Origin: Nocardioides luteus
GTDB taxonomy: Bacteria > Actinomycetota > Actinomycetes > Propionibacteriales > Nocardioidaceae
Assembly: GCF_014648595.1 (NCBI RefSeq)
Contig: NZ_BMRK01000014.1
Span: 27,196 to 91,195 of the forward strand
Length of the DNA stretch: 64,000 nucleotides
Direction: 5' to 3'
Shown here: positions 26,065-35,277 of the stretch, piece after piece
How positions within the stretch are numbered: position 1 is the stretch's first letter
Layout of the letters: each line of letters begins with the position of its first letter
The notes under the pieces: model-generated
Seen by the model: the letters and a program-made list of their open reading frames with translations, nothing else
Told to the model about the DNA's origin: nothing
Databases searched by the model: none
Made by a program: the position numbers and the translations under genes

Positions 26065-26715
26065 TCAGCGAGCGAGCGTCACCGAGACGGTCTGGCTGCC
26101 GCAGCCGTTGGTCGAGGTCAGGTTCGTGAGCGCCGACTTCTCGGTGCTGTCCACGGAGAGGCCCCAGCGGATCTTCACCGAGACGTACTCCTTCAGGTAG
26201 CGGCACTTCTGCTTCTCGGGCATCCACTCGGCCGGGTCGGCGTCGGACTTCGACTGGTTCACGTTGTCGGTGACGCCGACGAGCGATCCGTAGAAGCCGA
26301 GGTCGTTGGCGTAGTCGCGCCGCTCGGTCGAGCTCCAGGTGCGCGCCCCGGAGTCCCAGGCCTCGGCGAGCGGGACCATGTGGTCGATGTCGATGTCGCT
26401 GGTCGCGGTCCAGGAGACGCCGTCGTAGTAGGAGTACCAGCGACCCCCGGACAGCGAGCACCCGGAGCCGACGGTCGGGGCATCGTCGGCCTCCTCGAGC
26501 AGTACCTCGTTGCGGGTGTTGCAGCCGTCGCCGTCGGCGTCGATCCAGTGCTGGAAGAGGTCTCGGCTGTAGCCGGTGCGGTTCTCGGCCGCGACGGTGA
26601 GGTCACCGATGGCGGTGGAGAGCGGCTGGGAGTAGGACTCGGCGTGCGCTGCCGCCGGGGTCGTGAGGGGCACGAGGGCGCCGCAGGCAAGGATGAACAG
26701 GCCACGCATCTTCAT
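26065..26715 (-). CDS. Secreted HNH-family nuclease (DUF1524-like)
   Basis: This 216-residue protein has a signal peptide (about 1-25) and a GmrSD/DUF1524-type HNH core: DIDHMVPLAEAWDSGA, then NDLGFYGSLVGVTDNVNQSKSDADPAEWMP, with a late KYR-like KQKCRYLKEYVSVK. Four or more cysteines may form disulphides outside the cell. ATG at 26715 precedes KMRGLFILACGAL. The family includes secreted nucleases for nutrient use. No linked immunity gene was seen. Confidence 0.85.
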   Translation of the reverse strand: MKMRGLFILACGALVPLTTPAAAHAESYSQPLSTAIGDLTVAAENRTGYSRDLFQHWIDADGDGCNTRNEVLLEEADDAPTVGSGCSLSGGRWYSYYDGVSWTATSDIDIDHMVPLAEAWDSGARTWSSTERRDYANDLGFYGSLVGVTDNVNQSKSDADPAEWMPEKQKCRYLKEYVSVKIRWGLSVDSTEKSALTNLTSTNGCGSQTVSVTLAR

Positions 26716-26765
26716 GGGGGTCTCCCGAGGGGGTGGGGATGGGGGAGACCACACGATGCCGCGTT

Positions 26766-28013
26766 TTACGCACCTCGTGTAACGGGGTTACCAGAAGTTG
26801 CAAGAAGTTCACCCACGTCACGCTCGACCAGGTCGGCCACGTCACCGTTCCCGTGAGCCGCCACGACCGCCCGCAGCCGGGCGCGGGTGATGTCGGAGAC
26901 GTGGGCCATCTCGGCCTTGGCCGCGTTGGACCCGGGCCGGGTCGGCTCGGCGATCTGCACCGACCAGCACGTACGCCGCGCCCCGTCCTCCACGTTGGCG
27001 AGCGCGACCGCGTGGCCGGTGGTGCCGGAGCCGGCGAAGAAGTCGAGGACCCGGGCGTCGGTCGGCATCGTGGCCAGGATCCGCCGGATCAGACCTGTCG
27101 GCTTGGGAGACTCGAACAGCGGCCCCACCAGCGACTTCAGCTCGGCGACGGCGGAGTCGGTGGAGCCGATCTCCTCGGCCAGCCAGATGGTGGTGAGCTT
27201 CTTGCGGCGGGCGTTGCCGGTGGCGTCGCGGGAGAGCCAGTCGCGCTGGTAGACGTCGACGCGCTCCCCCAGCTTCCCGCGTACGCGACGGCACATCAGG
27301 TCGTCGGGACGCGCCGCGATCAGCGGCGCGCTCCACCGCCAGACCGCCGGGCGGCCGTCGCCGAAGACCGGCCAGATCTCCTGGCCGCCGTCGAACGGCT
27401 CGACGCTGACCCGGCCCGAGTCGGGGTCGCCCCACACCGGGAAGTGGAGCGTCTTGGCCGTGGCCGGGTTGAACTTCTTGTTGGTGTTGCGCAGCGGTAG
27501 CCGCCGGTAGTGGCGGCCGTCGTCGGTGACCAGCGGGAAGTCCTGCTCGTTGACGGCCTCGGGGATGCTCGACTCGAGCGCACAGGTGCGGGCGTCCTTG
27601 GCGTACACCAGCAGGTATTCGTGGGAGGTCGCGAAGCCGTTGCCGAGCTGGCGGCCCTTGGGGTTGAGGTTGACCACGATCTGCGCGAGCTGGTTGCGCT
27701 CCTCGAAGACCTCGTCCATCAGCACCTTGAGATGGGCCGCCTCGTTGTCGTCGATCGAGACGTAGATCGCGGCGCGCTCCGACATGACGGCGCGCGCCGC
27801 CTCCAGCCGCGGCCGCATCATCGCGACCCACGCCTCGTGGCGCCCGGCCCGGCGACCGTCCTCGCCGCGACGGTCGTCGTGGTAGGCGAAGAGGCTGCCG
27901 GTGTTGTAGGGCGGGTCGATGTAGATCAGGTCGAAGGTCTCACCTGCGGCCGCGAGCGCCTGGAGCACGTCGAGGTTGTCGCCCTCGACGAACGTGTTCC
28001 ACGCTTCCTCCAC
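26766..28013 (-). CDS. Orphan site-specific DNA methyltransferase (beta class)
   Basis: This 415-residue enzyme carries motif IV IYIDPPYNTGS near residue 35 and, far downstream, motif I VLDFFAGSGTTGHAV near 320, the order of beta-class N6-adenine or N4-cytosine methyltransferases such as type III Mod proteins. The region between (about 140-290) would be the target-recognition part. The start is GTG at 28013. No restriction subunit is found next to it, so it may act alone in regulation or protect against a distant nuclease. It lies beside a secreted HNH nuclease, probably by chance. Confidence 0.88.
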   Translation of the reverse strand: MEEAWNTFVEGDNLDVLQALAAAGETFDLIYIDPPYNTGSLFAYHDDRRGEDGRRAGRHEAWVAMMRPRLEAARAVMSERAAIYVSIDDNEAAHLKVLMDEVFEERNQLAQIVVNLNPKGRQLGNGFATSHEYLLVYAKDARTCALESSIPEAVNEQDFPLVTDDGRHYRRLPLRNTNKKFNPATAKTLHFPVWGDPDSGRVSVEPFDGGQEIWPVFGDGRPAVWRWSAPLIAARPDDLMCRRVRGKLGERVDVYQRDWLSRDATGNARRKKLTTIWLAEEIGSTDSAVAELKSLVGPLFESPKPTGLIRRILATMPTDARVLDFFAGSGTTGHAVALANVEDGARRTCWSVQIAEPTRPGSNAAKAEMAHVSDITRARLRAVVAAHGNGDVADLVERDVGELLATSGNPVTRGA

Positions 28014-28023
28014 GCCGCGAACG

Positions 28024-28593
28024 TTAGCCGACCGGCACCTCGACGCTCAGCAACGCGACCGAGCGCTCGGCCACGAGGCACTGGATCTTGGTGCTCTTCG
28101 GCGGCGCGACCTTCAGCACGACCTCGCCGCCGCTGCTGGTGGCGGTGATGGTCGACTCGTCCGGTTGGTCGCAGCCGTCGTAGACGGTCTGCGCGTAGAG
28201 CCGCTCACCAGCAGGTACGTGGCGCAGCAGCGTGGTCGCCTCGGTGGTGAACGGCGCGCGGAGCGAGTCGCCGAGGCCGGCTGCATACTTCTCGATCGCG
28301 GCCTGGTCCGTCAGCTCGGTCGCGGTCTTCTCCAGGGCACCCTTGGCTGCGCCGCCGGCGGAGACCAGGCCGCGCACCGGCTTCTCCGAGCTCGGCGGCC
28401 GGGACGGCTCCGGCTGAGGCTTGGGTTTGGGCTTGGGCGTTCCGGACGGCGACGGCGAAGCCGACTCCGATGCGGAGGCCGAAGGAGACGTGCTCGAGCC
28501 CGGGTCGCTGGCATCTTCCGACGAGGTGCCGCAGGCCGTGACCAGGAGCGCCGTCGCAGCGACTGCGAGTGGGAGAAGACGCTTGGGGTACAT
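28024..28593 (-). CDS. Putative lipoprotein
   Basis: This 189-residue protein has a lipobox (LLVTAC, Cys about residue 21), then a low-complexity Ser/Ala/Pro linker with alternating Lys-Pro (KPKPKPQPEPSRPP) near 50-70 that could cross the cell wall. The C-terminal domain is not recognised; it holds two cysteines (YDGCDQPD and IQCLVAER). It is divergent from mug with an 87-base gap. No function is proposed. Confidence 0.8.
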   Translation of the reverse strand: MYPKRLLPLAVAATALLVTACGTSSEDASDPGSSTSPSASASESASPSPSGTPKPKPKPQPEPSRPPSSEKPVRGLVSAGGAAKGALEKTATELTDQAAIEKYAAGLGDSLRAPFTTEATTLLRHVPAGERLYAQTVYDGCDQPDESTITATSSGGEVVLKVAPPKSTKIQCLVAERSVALLSVEVPVG

Positions 28594-28680
28594 ACCTCAC
28601 ATACTCCCCACGGCACCCAGCCGTTGCACCTCCGGCCCCCGTGTCGACCCGTGTCGTTACGCAGATGGAAGGATCACGCC

Positions 28681-29256
28681 GTGGCCCGCTTCACCCAGGC
28701 CGAGCTCCAGACCTACTACGGAGTCTCGGTCCCCGACCTCCTCCCCGCAGACGACCAGCCGCTGCGCCTCCTCTTCGTCGGCATCAACCCCGGCCTGTGG
28801 ACGGCGGCGACGCAGACCCACTTCGCGCACCCGGTCAACCGCTTCTACCCCGCGCTCTACCGCGCCGGGATCATCACCCGGCCCGTCGATGCCGCCTCCG
28901 GGATGACCGATGCCGACCGCGACTACTTCCGCTCGCTCGGCATCGGCATCTCCAACATCGTCCACCGCGCGACCGCGAAGGCCTCCGAGCTCACCAACGA
29001 CGAGCTCAAGGAAGGCGGCGCACAGCTGTTCTCCCTGGTCGCGCGCCGGAAACCGGCTGTGGTCGCGATCGCCGGGATCACCGCCTACCGCACCGCCTTC
29101 AACCGCCCGAAGGCCAAGCAGGGCCTCCAGCCCGAGCCGCTCGCCGGCGCCGAGCTCTGGGTCGTACCCAACCCGTCCGGGCTCAACGCCCACGAGACCG
29201 TGCCGTCGCTCTCCGCTGCGTACGCCGAGCCCGCCCGCGCCGCGGGCATCCTCTGA
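28681..29256 (+). CDS. mug: G/U mismatch-specific DNA glycosylase
   Basis: Mug (191 residues) removes uracil and other damaged bases from G:U and G:T mispairs. The active-site block is FVGINPGLWTAATQTHFAHPVNRFYPAL near 35-62, followed by VVAIAGITAYRTAF and the late NPSGLNAH motif. GTG at 28681 is preceded by GGAAGG. Downstream of the stop is the 21-bp repeat array, opposite the NERD-like gene. Confidence 0.93.
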   Translation: MARFTQAELQTYYGVSVPDLLPADDQPLRLLFVGINPGLWTAATQTHFAHPVNRFYPALYRAGIITRPVDAASGMTDADRDYFRSLGIGISNIVHRATAKASELTNDELKEGGAQLFSLVARRKPAVVAIAGITAYRTAFNRPKAKQGLQPEPLAGAELWVVPNPSGLNAHETVPSLSAAYAEPARAAGIL

Positions 29257-29263
29257 CCCACCC

Positions 29264-29568
29264 TGCCGAAGCGTCACCCCCGCAGGCCGAAGCGTCAGTC
29301 AGGTCGGCCGAAGCGTCACCCCCGCCGGCCGAGACGTCAGCCGCGACGGCCGAGACGTCAGCCCCGTCGAACGAGAGGTCAGCCGAACGAGACGTCAGTT
29401 CCGCCGGACGAGACGTCAGTAGCGTCGGACGAGTGGGCACGGCTGTGACCATTCGTCTGACCGAACTGACGTCTCGACCGACCGAACTGACGTCTCGACC
29501 GACCTAGCCGACGTCTCGACCGACCTAGCCGACGTCTCGACCGACCAACCCGACGCCTCGGCAGGACC
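29264..29568. repeat. Inverted array of 21-bp repeats centred on GACGTC
   Basis: About eight direct units with a 21-base period (consensus GGCCGAGACGTCAG plus seven variable bases; one unit is 16 bases) run from 29264 to about 29429. After a short spacer (gtgggcacggctgtgacc) about five units follow in the opposite orientation with the same period (GACGTCTCGACCGACC plus five bases) to 29568. The two halves can pair into a very long imperfect hairpin. There is no coding gene in this gap between convergent mug and the NERD-like gene. Confidence 0.9.
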
Positions 29569-29573
29569 GAAGG

Positions 29574-30764
29574 TCAGAAGCCGGCGGGTGGCTGGGGAAG
29601 CTCGGGTACGCCGAGCTTCGCGAGCAGCGCCACCGCGTCGTCGGCCGAGACGCGGGCGGACTGGGAGTGGAGCATGTCGTCGACGGCGAGGTCGACCTCG
29701 GCGGTGAGGCAGACGAGCACGTCCTCGCCCTCGGCGTCGGCCGGTCCTTGGAACGACACGACCGGCAGGTAGGCCAGGTCGAGCGAGGCGGTCTTCTGCA
29801 GCACCTTGACCGAGGCGAGCACCTCGCCGCGCGGGTCGGCGACCTCCAGCGGGCGCCCGTCGAGCTCCGCGTCGCCGCCCGCCGGCACCGAGACCACGGC
29901 GGCGGTCGAGGGGATGTCGTACTGCTCGATCACCGCGACCCCGCCGGGGTGGACCACGACGGCCTCGATCTCGCGGCCGGCGACCGGCACGTTGAGCACG
30001 ACCAGCGCCGACTCGAGCTGTCCCAGCGCCTGACGGAGCTTCTCCTCACCGAAGGTCTCCGGTGCGCCGAGGTCGAGCATCCAACCGCCTGCGGCGGTGG
30101 CAGTCCAGGAGGCGGTCTCCTCCTCCTTGAGCGCCTTCAGCTTCTCGGCCTCCTGCCGCAGCCGGTCGCGCTCGAGCGCCGCGTCGTGGGCCCGCCGCCG
30201 CTCGTCGTCGAGCTCGGCGCGCAGCATCGCGACCTCGCTCTCGGCCAGCTGCTGCAGCTCGCGGCGCCGCTCGGCCTCCCGGGCACGCTCCTCGGCCGCG
30301 AGCTTCTCCGCCTTCAGCCGGGCGACCTCGAAGCGGCGTACGCCCTCCTCGAGCAGGCCGAGGGTGCGGTCGGAGACGGCGACGTCGGCACCGGACTCCA
30401 GCCGGTCGCGCAGCGCACCCCAGTTGACCTCGGGGTGGTCGGTGACCAGGGCGTCCAGCACCTTCAGGAGTACGTCACCCTCGACCCCCGCACGCGCCGC
30501 CAGCGACGCCTGGTTGAACCGAGCGGGCATCGGGGCCGGCACCGGTGCCGATGCAGGCACAACTGGCACAGCAGGCGCAGCAGGCGCGAGACTCCACTGC
30601 CCCGGAGGTCCCTCGACGAAGCCTCCCGAGGTCAGCACGGAGAGCAGCTCGTCCTCGGTCAGCAGCACCCGCTTGCCCTTCAGCGCGGCGCGCAGGACCG
30701 GCAGGCTCAAGGGAGCCCGCAGGCGCAGGATCTCGGCGACGGCCGGCATGGAGGAATGTGGCAT
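29574..30764 (-). CDS. Coiled-coil protein with NERD-like C-terminal domain
   Basis: This 396-residue protein has a winged-helix-like N-terminus (about 8-55), a Pro/Ala linker (60-85), a helical segment, and a coiled coil at about 145-215 (LKAEKLAAEERAREAERRRELQQLAESE). The C-terminal part (about 255-340; IEAVVVHPGGVAVIEQYDI, VSVPAGGDAELDGRPLEVADP) recalls nuclease-related NERD domains, though the catalytic residues look incomplete. There is no signal peptide. Role unknown; a DNA- or RNA-linked structural function is a guess. Confidence 0.65.
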   Translation of the reverse strand: MPHSSMPAVAEILRLRAPLSLPVLRAALKGKRVLLTEDELLSVLTSGGFVEGPPGQWSLAPAAPAVPVVPASAPVPAPMPARFNQASLAARAGVEGDVLLKVLDALVTDHPEVNWGALRDRLESGADVAVSDRTLGLLEEGVRRFEVARLKAEKLAAEERAREAERRRELQQLAESEVAMLRAELDDERRRAHDAALERDRLRQEAEKLKALKEEETASWTATAAGGWMLDLGAPETFGEEKLRQALGQLESALVVLNVPVAGREIEAVVVHPGGVAVIEQYDIPSTAAVVSVPAGGDAELDGRPLEVADPRGEVLASVKVLQKTASLDLAYLPVVSFQGPADAEGEDVLVCLTAEVDLAVDDMLHSQSARVSADDAVALLAKLGVPELPQPPAGF

Positions 30765-30858
30765 AAGGGCTGGTTAGGGGATCGTTCTCGCAGGCGCGGC
30801 GATCGTACACCGCGGCACCGACAATCCTGCTCCGCCTGGCAGTTGCGTGCGGACATGC

Positions 30859-30894
30859 CGAGGCCCCGGACACCGGGCGGTGTCCGGGGCCTCG
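30859..30894 (-). terminator. Strong hairpin after the subtilase gene
   Basis: CGAGGCCCCGGACACC at 30859-30874 pairs with its complement at 30879-30894 around a gggc loop, 16 perfect pairs. It begins nine bases past the stop at 30903 of the minus-strand protease gene. There is no long U-run. Confidence 0.8.
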
Positions 30895-30902
30895 TCACCG
30901 AG

Positions 30903-33900
30903 CTAGTTCAACGGCTTCAGGTCGAAGTCGTAGACGGTCGTCTGACCAGCCACGATCTGCGCCTTCTTCGTCGCCGGGACGAACCCGTCGGCCGCGACGA
31001 TCACCTGGAGCGGCGCGTTGGACTTCTGCATCCAGTAGGAGTACCTACCGTCGGCGTCCGTCCGCAGCGTCACGTCGTAGGACACACCGTCGAGGGCCAC
31101 CACAGCACCCTCGAGCGGCGCCCCCGAGCCCGTCACCGTGCCCGTGATCTTGCCCCAGCCGGAGGGCGCCTTCACGGTCATGGTCGCCGGGACCGGCGCC
31201 ACGGTGTAGGGGGTGTCGTTCCCGATGACCACGTCAGCCGTGTAGGTGCCCGGCTGGTCGACCGTCGCGTTGAAGGTCGCGACCGCGACGACCGACTTGC
31301 CCGGCGCCAGGGTGAACGACGGCGGCTGGACGTCCAGCCACGCGATCCCACCGCCGGCGCCGCCGGTCTCACCGGTCACATCGAGGATGATGTTGGAGTC
31401 GGGGAACCCGAGGTCCGCGGCGTCGGTCGGCTCCGGCGTACCGCACGCGTCGGAGGCCAGGTAGGTCGGCGAGGTCTCCGCGGCGGAGTTGCCACCGAAG
31501 TAGACCGCGCCACCCGCGACCGCCACCACCAGGATGTCGTCCGCAGCGATCTGCGTCGACGCCTCGATCGGCACGGTGTAGGTCGACCCGAAGTCGCTGG
31601 TCACCGTCGTCGTACCCGAGCCGATCGGGGTCAGGTTCGCGAAGGTGAACGCAGCGCCTTCCGGCAGCGTGTAGAGCGTCGCCGTCACCGGCGTGTTCCC
31701 GTTGGCCGTCTCCTGGACCGCGAAGCTCACGCTGGTGGGCGTGAATCTCCCGGTGACCCCGAAGTCACCCGGCGTGTAGGTGCGCAGGATCGTCGTGGTC
31801 CCCGAGGGGCACGCGACCGAGCTGGCCTGCTCGACCTCGTGGGAGGTCGAGTGGGACAGGGTGGTCTCCCCGGCAGGTGTCGGGGCGAGGGCGGTCACCG
31901 AGGGCTGGCCGGTCTTGCCGAGCTTGCTGCCCGGCTTCGACGAGGTCAGGTCCTTCGACTTCGACGTGCCCTTGCTCGGCTTGGTCTTCACCGGGGTGGC
32001 CTTCTTGGTGGCACCCTTGGTGACACCGGCCGACTCGGACTTCTGACCCAGGATGACGACCTCCTCGCCGGCAGCGCCCAGGTTCACCTCGGCGGGCGCG
32101 GACCCGGTGTTGGTGATCCTGAGGTTGCGGGAGGCGGAGCCGCCCATGGCGAGGTTGGCGTTCAGCTCCGTCTGCTTGACCTCGAGGCGACCGGCCTTGA
32201 GCTGAGCGTTGGAGGTGAGCGTGGCGTCCTCGGCGACGGTGAGGTTGCGGCTGATCGTCTCGTAGTCCGGCGCCTCGAAGCTCACGCCGTACTTACCGGT
32301 CACCGTGTCGACGCTGTAGGAGCCGTCGGTGCCGGTGGTCACCGTCTTGGCGTTGCCGCCTGCCGCCGGGGTCAGGGTGACCTCGGCGCCCTCGATGCCG
32401 TCCTTGGTGTTGTAGTCCTTGACGACACCCTCGATCGTGCCCATCGGGGCCAGGTCGAAGGTGACCGACTTGTCGTCGCTCAGCGACGCGGTGTTGAGGG
32501 AGTACTGCGTGGCGATGGTGCCCGCAGCGTTCTCGATGCCGATCGTGGCCGAGTTGCCGCGGCCGCGGTCGGTCTCGGGCATGTCGCCGTACCCGAGCTC
32601 GACCCGGCCGTCCTCGAAGAGGGTGACCGAGAAGTCGAGCAGCTGGTCGGCGTTGCTCAGCGGGAACACGTCGCGCCACTCGAGGACGAACGCGTCCACG
32701 CCGTCGACGGTCGTCGCCGCGGTGAAGACGTCGCCGTCACCACGAGCGTCGAGGTCGTCCCAGAACGGGTAGATCGCGGCGTTCGGCACACCGGTCGACG
32801 GGATCGCCCCGTTGCTGTAGGCGGTGCTGGAGGCCAGGAAGTTCAGGTGGCCGTTGGAGGCGACGTACGCCTTGCTGTAGCTCTCGCCGTAGAACGGGAA
32901 GCTGAACGGCAGGTCCACCGAAGCGGCGGCGTCGTCACCCTCGAGTCCCACCGCGGTCTCCCCGGCACGTACGCCGTTCGAGCCCTCTGCGCAGAAGTAG
33001 CCGTAGTCGTCGTAGGAGAAGACGACCTTCACGTTGTGGGTCTTGTTGCCCGAGACCACGAGCTCGGCGCTCGTCGGCTCGGCACAGCCGGACCCGTCGG
33101 TGGAGATCGTGTACGTACCCTCCGGGACGCCCGCGAACGAGTACTTGCCGTCCGCCCCCGAGGTCGCGGACAGGTTGCCCGGCGAGAGCCGGACGGTGGT
33201 GCCTGCGACGGGAGCGTTGGTGCTGGCGTTGGTGACGGCACCGCTGACCGTGTACTTCGTGGCCTCGGCGAGGTCGAAGTCGACGGTCGTGGTGGCGTCC
33301 TCGGTGACCGACGCGGTGCCGGTCTCGGTGACGAAGCCGAACGCCGAGGCGGTCAGCTCGTAGTCACCGACGTAGACGTCGGCCGAGAAGTGACCCTCGG
33401 CGTCGGTGGTGAGGGTGCGGTCGAGCGCCGTGCCGTCGAGCTCGACGGTCGCGCCCGCGATCGGCTCGCCACCGCTGGACACGGTGCCGGCGACGGTGCC
33501 GCCCTCGGCCGGAGCCAGAGCGATCAGCCGGGCCAGGTCGAGGTAGCCCTCGCCGTAGACGTTGTTGTTCTCGGCGGTACCGCCGCAGGTGGTGTCGTCG
33601 ACGTCGGTCGCCGCCTCGTTGAGCAGGCGGCGGGTCTCGTCGACGTTACCGATCAGGGCGGGGTTGTAGCTCCACAGCGCGGCGACGGCACCAGCCAGGT
33701 GGGGTGCTGCCATCGAGGTGCCGTTGTAGTTGGCGTACCCACCACCGGGGACCGACGAGCGTACGTTGACGCCCGGCGCCGCGATGTTGGGCTTGACCAG
33801 CCCGTCCTGACCCGGGCCACGACCCGAGAAGGAGGCGACGTTGCCGGAGGAGTCGACCGCGCCCACCGAGTAGGTGAGCGTGTTCGCGCCCGGCGAGGAG

Positions 33901-34952
33901 GTCCCCTGGCACATCGAGCCCGGGTTGCCCGAGGCCCACGAGGCGAACTGGCCGGCTGCGTTCCAGGCGGCGTTCACATCGTCGAAGAAGGAGTCGATGT
34001 AGCCGACCCCGTTCCAGCCCCAGGAGTTGTTGATGACGTGCGGGCGCTTGGACACGTCGGGGTTCTCGCCCTCGGAGTCCGTCGGCTCCAGCAGCCACCA
34101 ACCCGAGTCGAGGAGACCGGCGTCGGTGCCGCAGCAGCCGTTGGTCTCGATCCACTCGGCGTCGGGGGCGACACCGATCTGGTTGCCGGCGCCGTCGTCA
34201 CCGACCATGGTGCCCATGGTGTGGGTGCCGTGGCCGTCGAGGTCGCACGGACCGCTGGTGCAGTCGTTGTAGGCGTCGAACCAGTTGTAGTCGTGGGTGA
34301 AGGTGCCGTCCCCGTTGTTGCCGCGGTAGTGGTCGACCAGGGCGGGGTGGGTGTAGTCGGTGCCGGAGTCCACGCTGGAGACCACGATGCCGGCGCCGGT
34401 CGCACCCTGCTCCCACGCCTCGGGAGCGTTGATGAAGTCGATGCCCCACTCGGTGCCCTGCGGCGCCTTGGTGGCCTTCTCCTTCTTGACCGGCTCCACC
34501 ATCGAGAGCTTGGCCCGCTCGTGGACGAGCTTGACCTCGGGGTCGGCGGCCAGCTCGAGAGCCAGCTTCTCGGAGCCGTCCTTGATCAGGATGGCGTTGG
34601 AGATCGCGTACGTCTTGTACTTGACCTTGGCGGCATCGAGCTCGGCTACGGCGCCGGCCTGCGATGCTTCAGCGGTCTTCTCCAGAGCGTCCACCACGTA
34701 CTGGCCACGCTTGGTCCAGTCCTTGATGGATGAGGCGGGCCCGAGATTGGCCTTGTCGGAGAAACGGAGCCAGAAGTCGGTCGAACCCGACTTCTCGAAC
34801 TTCGACTCGAGAGTGGACGAGAGCTTGGCCGCAGGGGCCTTGTCGTCGGCTGTAGGGGTGCCGGCGAATGCAGGAGTGGCAAACATTGCAGCCGCGACGG
34901 CGAGTATGCCCGTGGCTGCTACGGCCGAACGGCCGAGGCGTGGATATCTCAA
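30903..34952 (-). CDS. Large secreted S8 subtilisin-like protease
   Basis: This 1349-residue protease has a signal peptide (about 1-30, ending FATPAFA), a prodomain (to about 150) and an S8 catalytic domain with Asp195 (SVDSGTD), His241 (DLDGHGTHTMGT), the Asn of HVINNSWGWNG near 309 and Ser413 (NGTSMAAPHLAG). Then come several carboxypeptidase-regulatory-like beta domains, a nidogen-like region (PFSFPFYGESYSKAYVASNG), a Lys-rich linker (GTSKSKDLTSSKPG) and further Ig-like modules. The start is TTG, with AAGGAG at good spacing. Cysteines CC near 273 are unusual close to the active domain. Probable surface-exposed or released proteolysis. Confidence 0.93.
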   Translation of the reverse strand: MRYPRLGRSAVAATGILAVAAAMFATPAFAGTPTADDKAPAAKLSSTLESKFEKSGSTDFWLRFSDKANLGPASSIKDWTKRGQYVVDALEKTAEASQAGAVAELDAAKVKYKTYAISNAILIKDGSEKLALELAADPEVKLVHERAKLSMVEPVKKEKATKAPQGTEWGIDFINAPEAWEQGATGAGIVVSSVDSGTDYTHPALVDHYRGNNGDGTFTHDYNWFDAYNDCTSGPCDLDGHGTHTMGTMVGDDGAGNQIGVAPDAEWIETNGCCGTDAGLLDSGWWLLEPTDSEGENPDVSKRPHVINNSWGWNGVGYIDSFFDDVNAAWNAAGQFASWASGNPGSMCQGTSSPGANTLTYSVGAVDSSGNVASFSGRGPGQDGLVKPNIAAPGVNVRSSVPGGGYANYNGTSMAAPHLAGAVAALWSYNPALIGNVDETRRLLNEAATDVDDTTCGGTAENNNVYGEGYLDLARLIALAPAEGGTVAGTVSSGGEPIAGATVELDGTALDRTLTTDAEGHFSADVYVGDYELTASAFGFVTETGTASVTEDATTTVDFDLAEATKYTVSGAVTNASTNAPVAGTTVRLSPGNLSATSGADGKYSFAGVPEGTYTISTDGSGCAEPTSAELVVSGNKTHNVKVVFSYDDYGYFCAEGSNGVRAGETAVGLEGDDAAASVDLPFSFPFYGESYSKAYVASNGHLNFLASSTAYSNGAIPSTGVPNAAIYPFWDDLDARGDGDVFTAATTVDGVDAFVLEWRDVFPLSNADQLLDFSVTLFEDGRVELGYGDMPETDRGRGNSATIGIENAAGTIATQYSLNTASLSDDKSVTFDLAPMGTIEGVVKDYNTKDGIEGAEVTLTPAAGGNAKTVTTGTDGSYSVDTVTGKYGVSFEAPDYETISRNLTVAEDATLTSNAQLKAGRLEVKQTELNANLAMGGSASRNLRITNTGSAPAEVNLGAAGEEVVILGQKSESAGVTKGATKKATPVKTKPSKGTSKSKDLTSSKPGSKLGKTGQPSVTALAPTPAGETTLSHSTSHEVEQASSVACPSGTTTILRTYTPGDFGVTGRFTPTSVSFAVQETANGNTPVTATLYTLPEGAAFTFANLTPIGSGTTTVTSDFGSTYTVPIEASTQIAADDILVVAVAGGAVYFGGNSAAETSPTYLASDACGTPEPTDAADLGFPDSNIILDVTGETGGAGGGIAWLDVQPPSFTLAPGKSVVAVATFNATVDQPGTYTADVVIGNDTPYTVAPVPATMTVKAPSGWGKITGTVTGSGAPLEGAVVALDGVSYDVTLRTDADGRYSYWMQKSNAPLQVIVAADGFVPATKKAQIVAGQTTVYDFDLKPLN

Positions 34953-35277
34953 CGTGGTCTCCTTGCGGAAACCGTCGGCAAAACCCGTGACCAGATCGTG
35001 CGCGTTTCCCGGGTGATGCGGACGGATCGATTATTGCCACGAGAATCGTTGGCCGAAATTGTTACGGCCGCAGGCGTTCTGAGCGCAGAGAGACGGCAGA
35101 TATCTGCCATTGTCGTAAAGACGACATCAGTCATGATCCGGTTGGCGTGGCAAATATGACACGAGTGGATCATTGACACCGACCCCGGTATCGGCATCGG
35201 CAAAAGTGCTGGTGAGGCCGCGGGTCGCTGGTCCGGCTCTGCTTTCGGCCGGCTGTACGTTGGTCGAAAGGAGGGGA
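34953..35277. promoter_or_regulatory. Divergent promoter region of the protease and S1-like genes
   Basis: This 325-base gap is relatively AT-rich. It holds a perfect palindrome, ggcagatatctgcc (35095-35108), followed four bases later by GTCGT-aaag-ACGAC (35112-35125). Either could be a regulator site for the divergent genes. No gene or RNA was recognised. Confidence 0.5.

Noticed and set aside
29257-29507. Repeat-rich coding extension of mug (AEASPP, AETSAA, RDVSS pattern)
   Set aside because: mug ends at its own stop at 29256; the repeat-encoded frame is a different one, has no start of its own and is explained by the DNA repeat.
29264-29568. CRISPR array
   Set aside because: The repeat period is 21 with no distinct spacers of constant length, orientation flips in the middle, and no cas gene is present.
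29667-34733. 1688-codon plus-strand frame
   Set aside because: It is antisense to the NERD-like gene and the S8 protease, both with clear domains; the translation is low-complexity Val/Gly/Arg/His.
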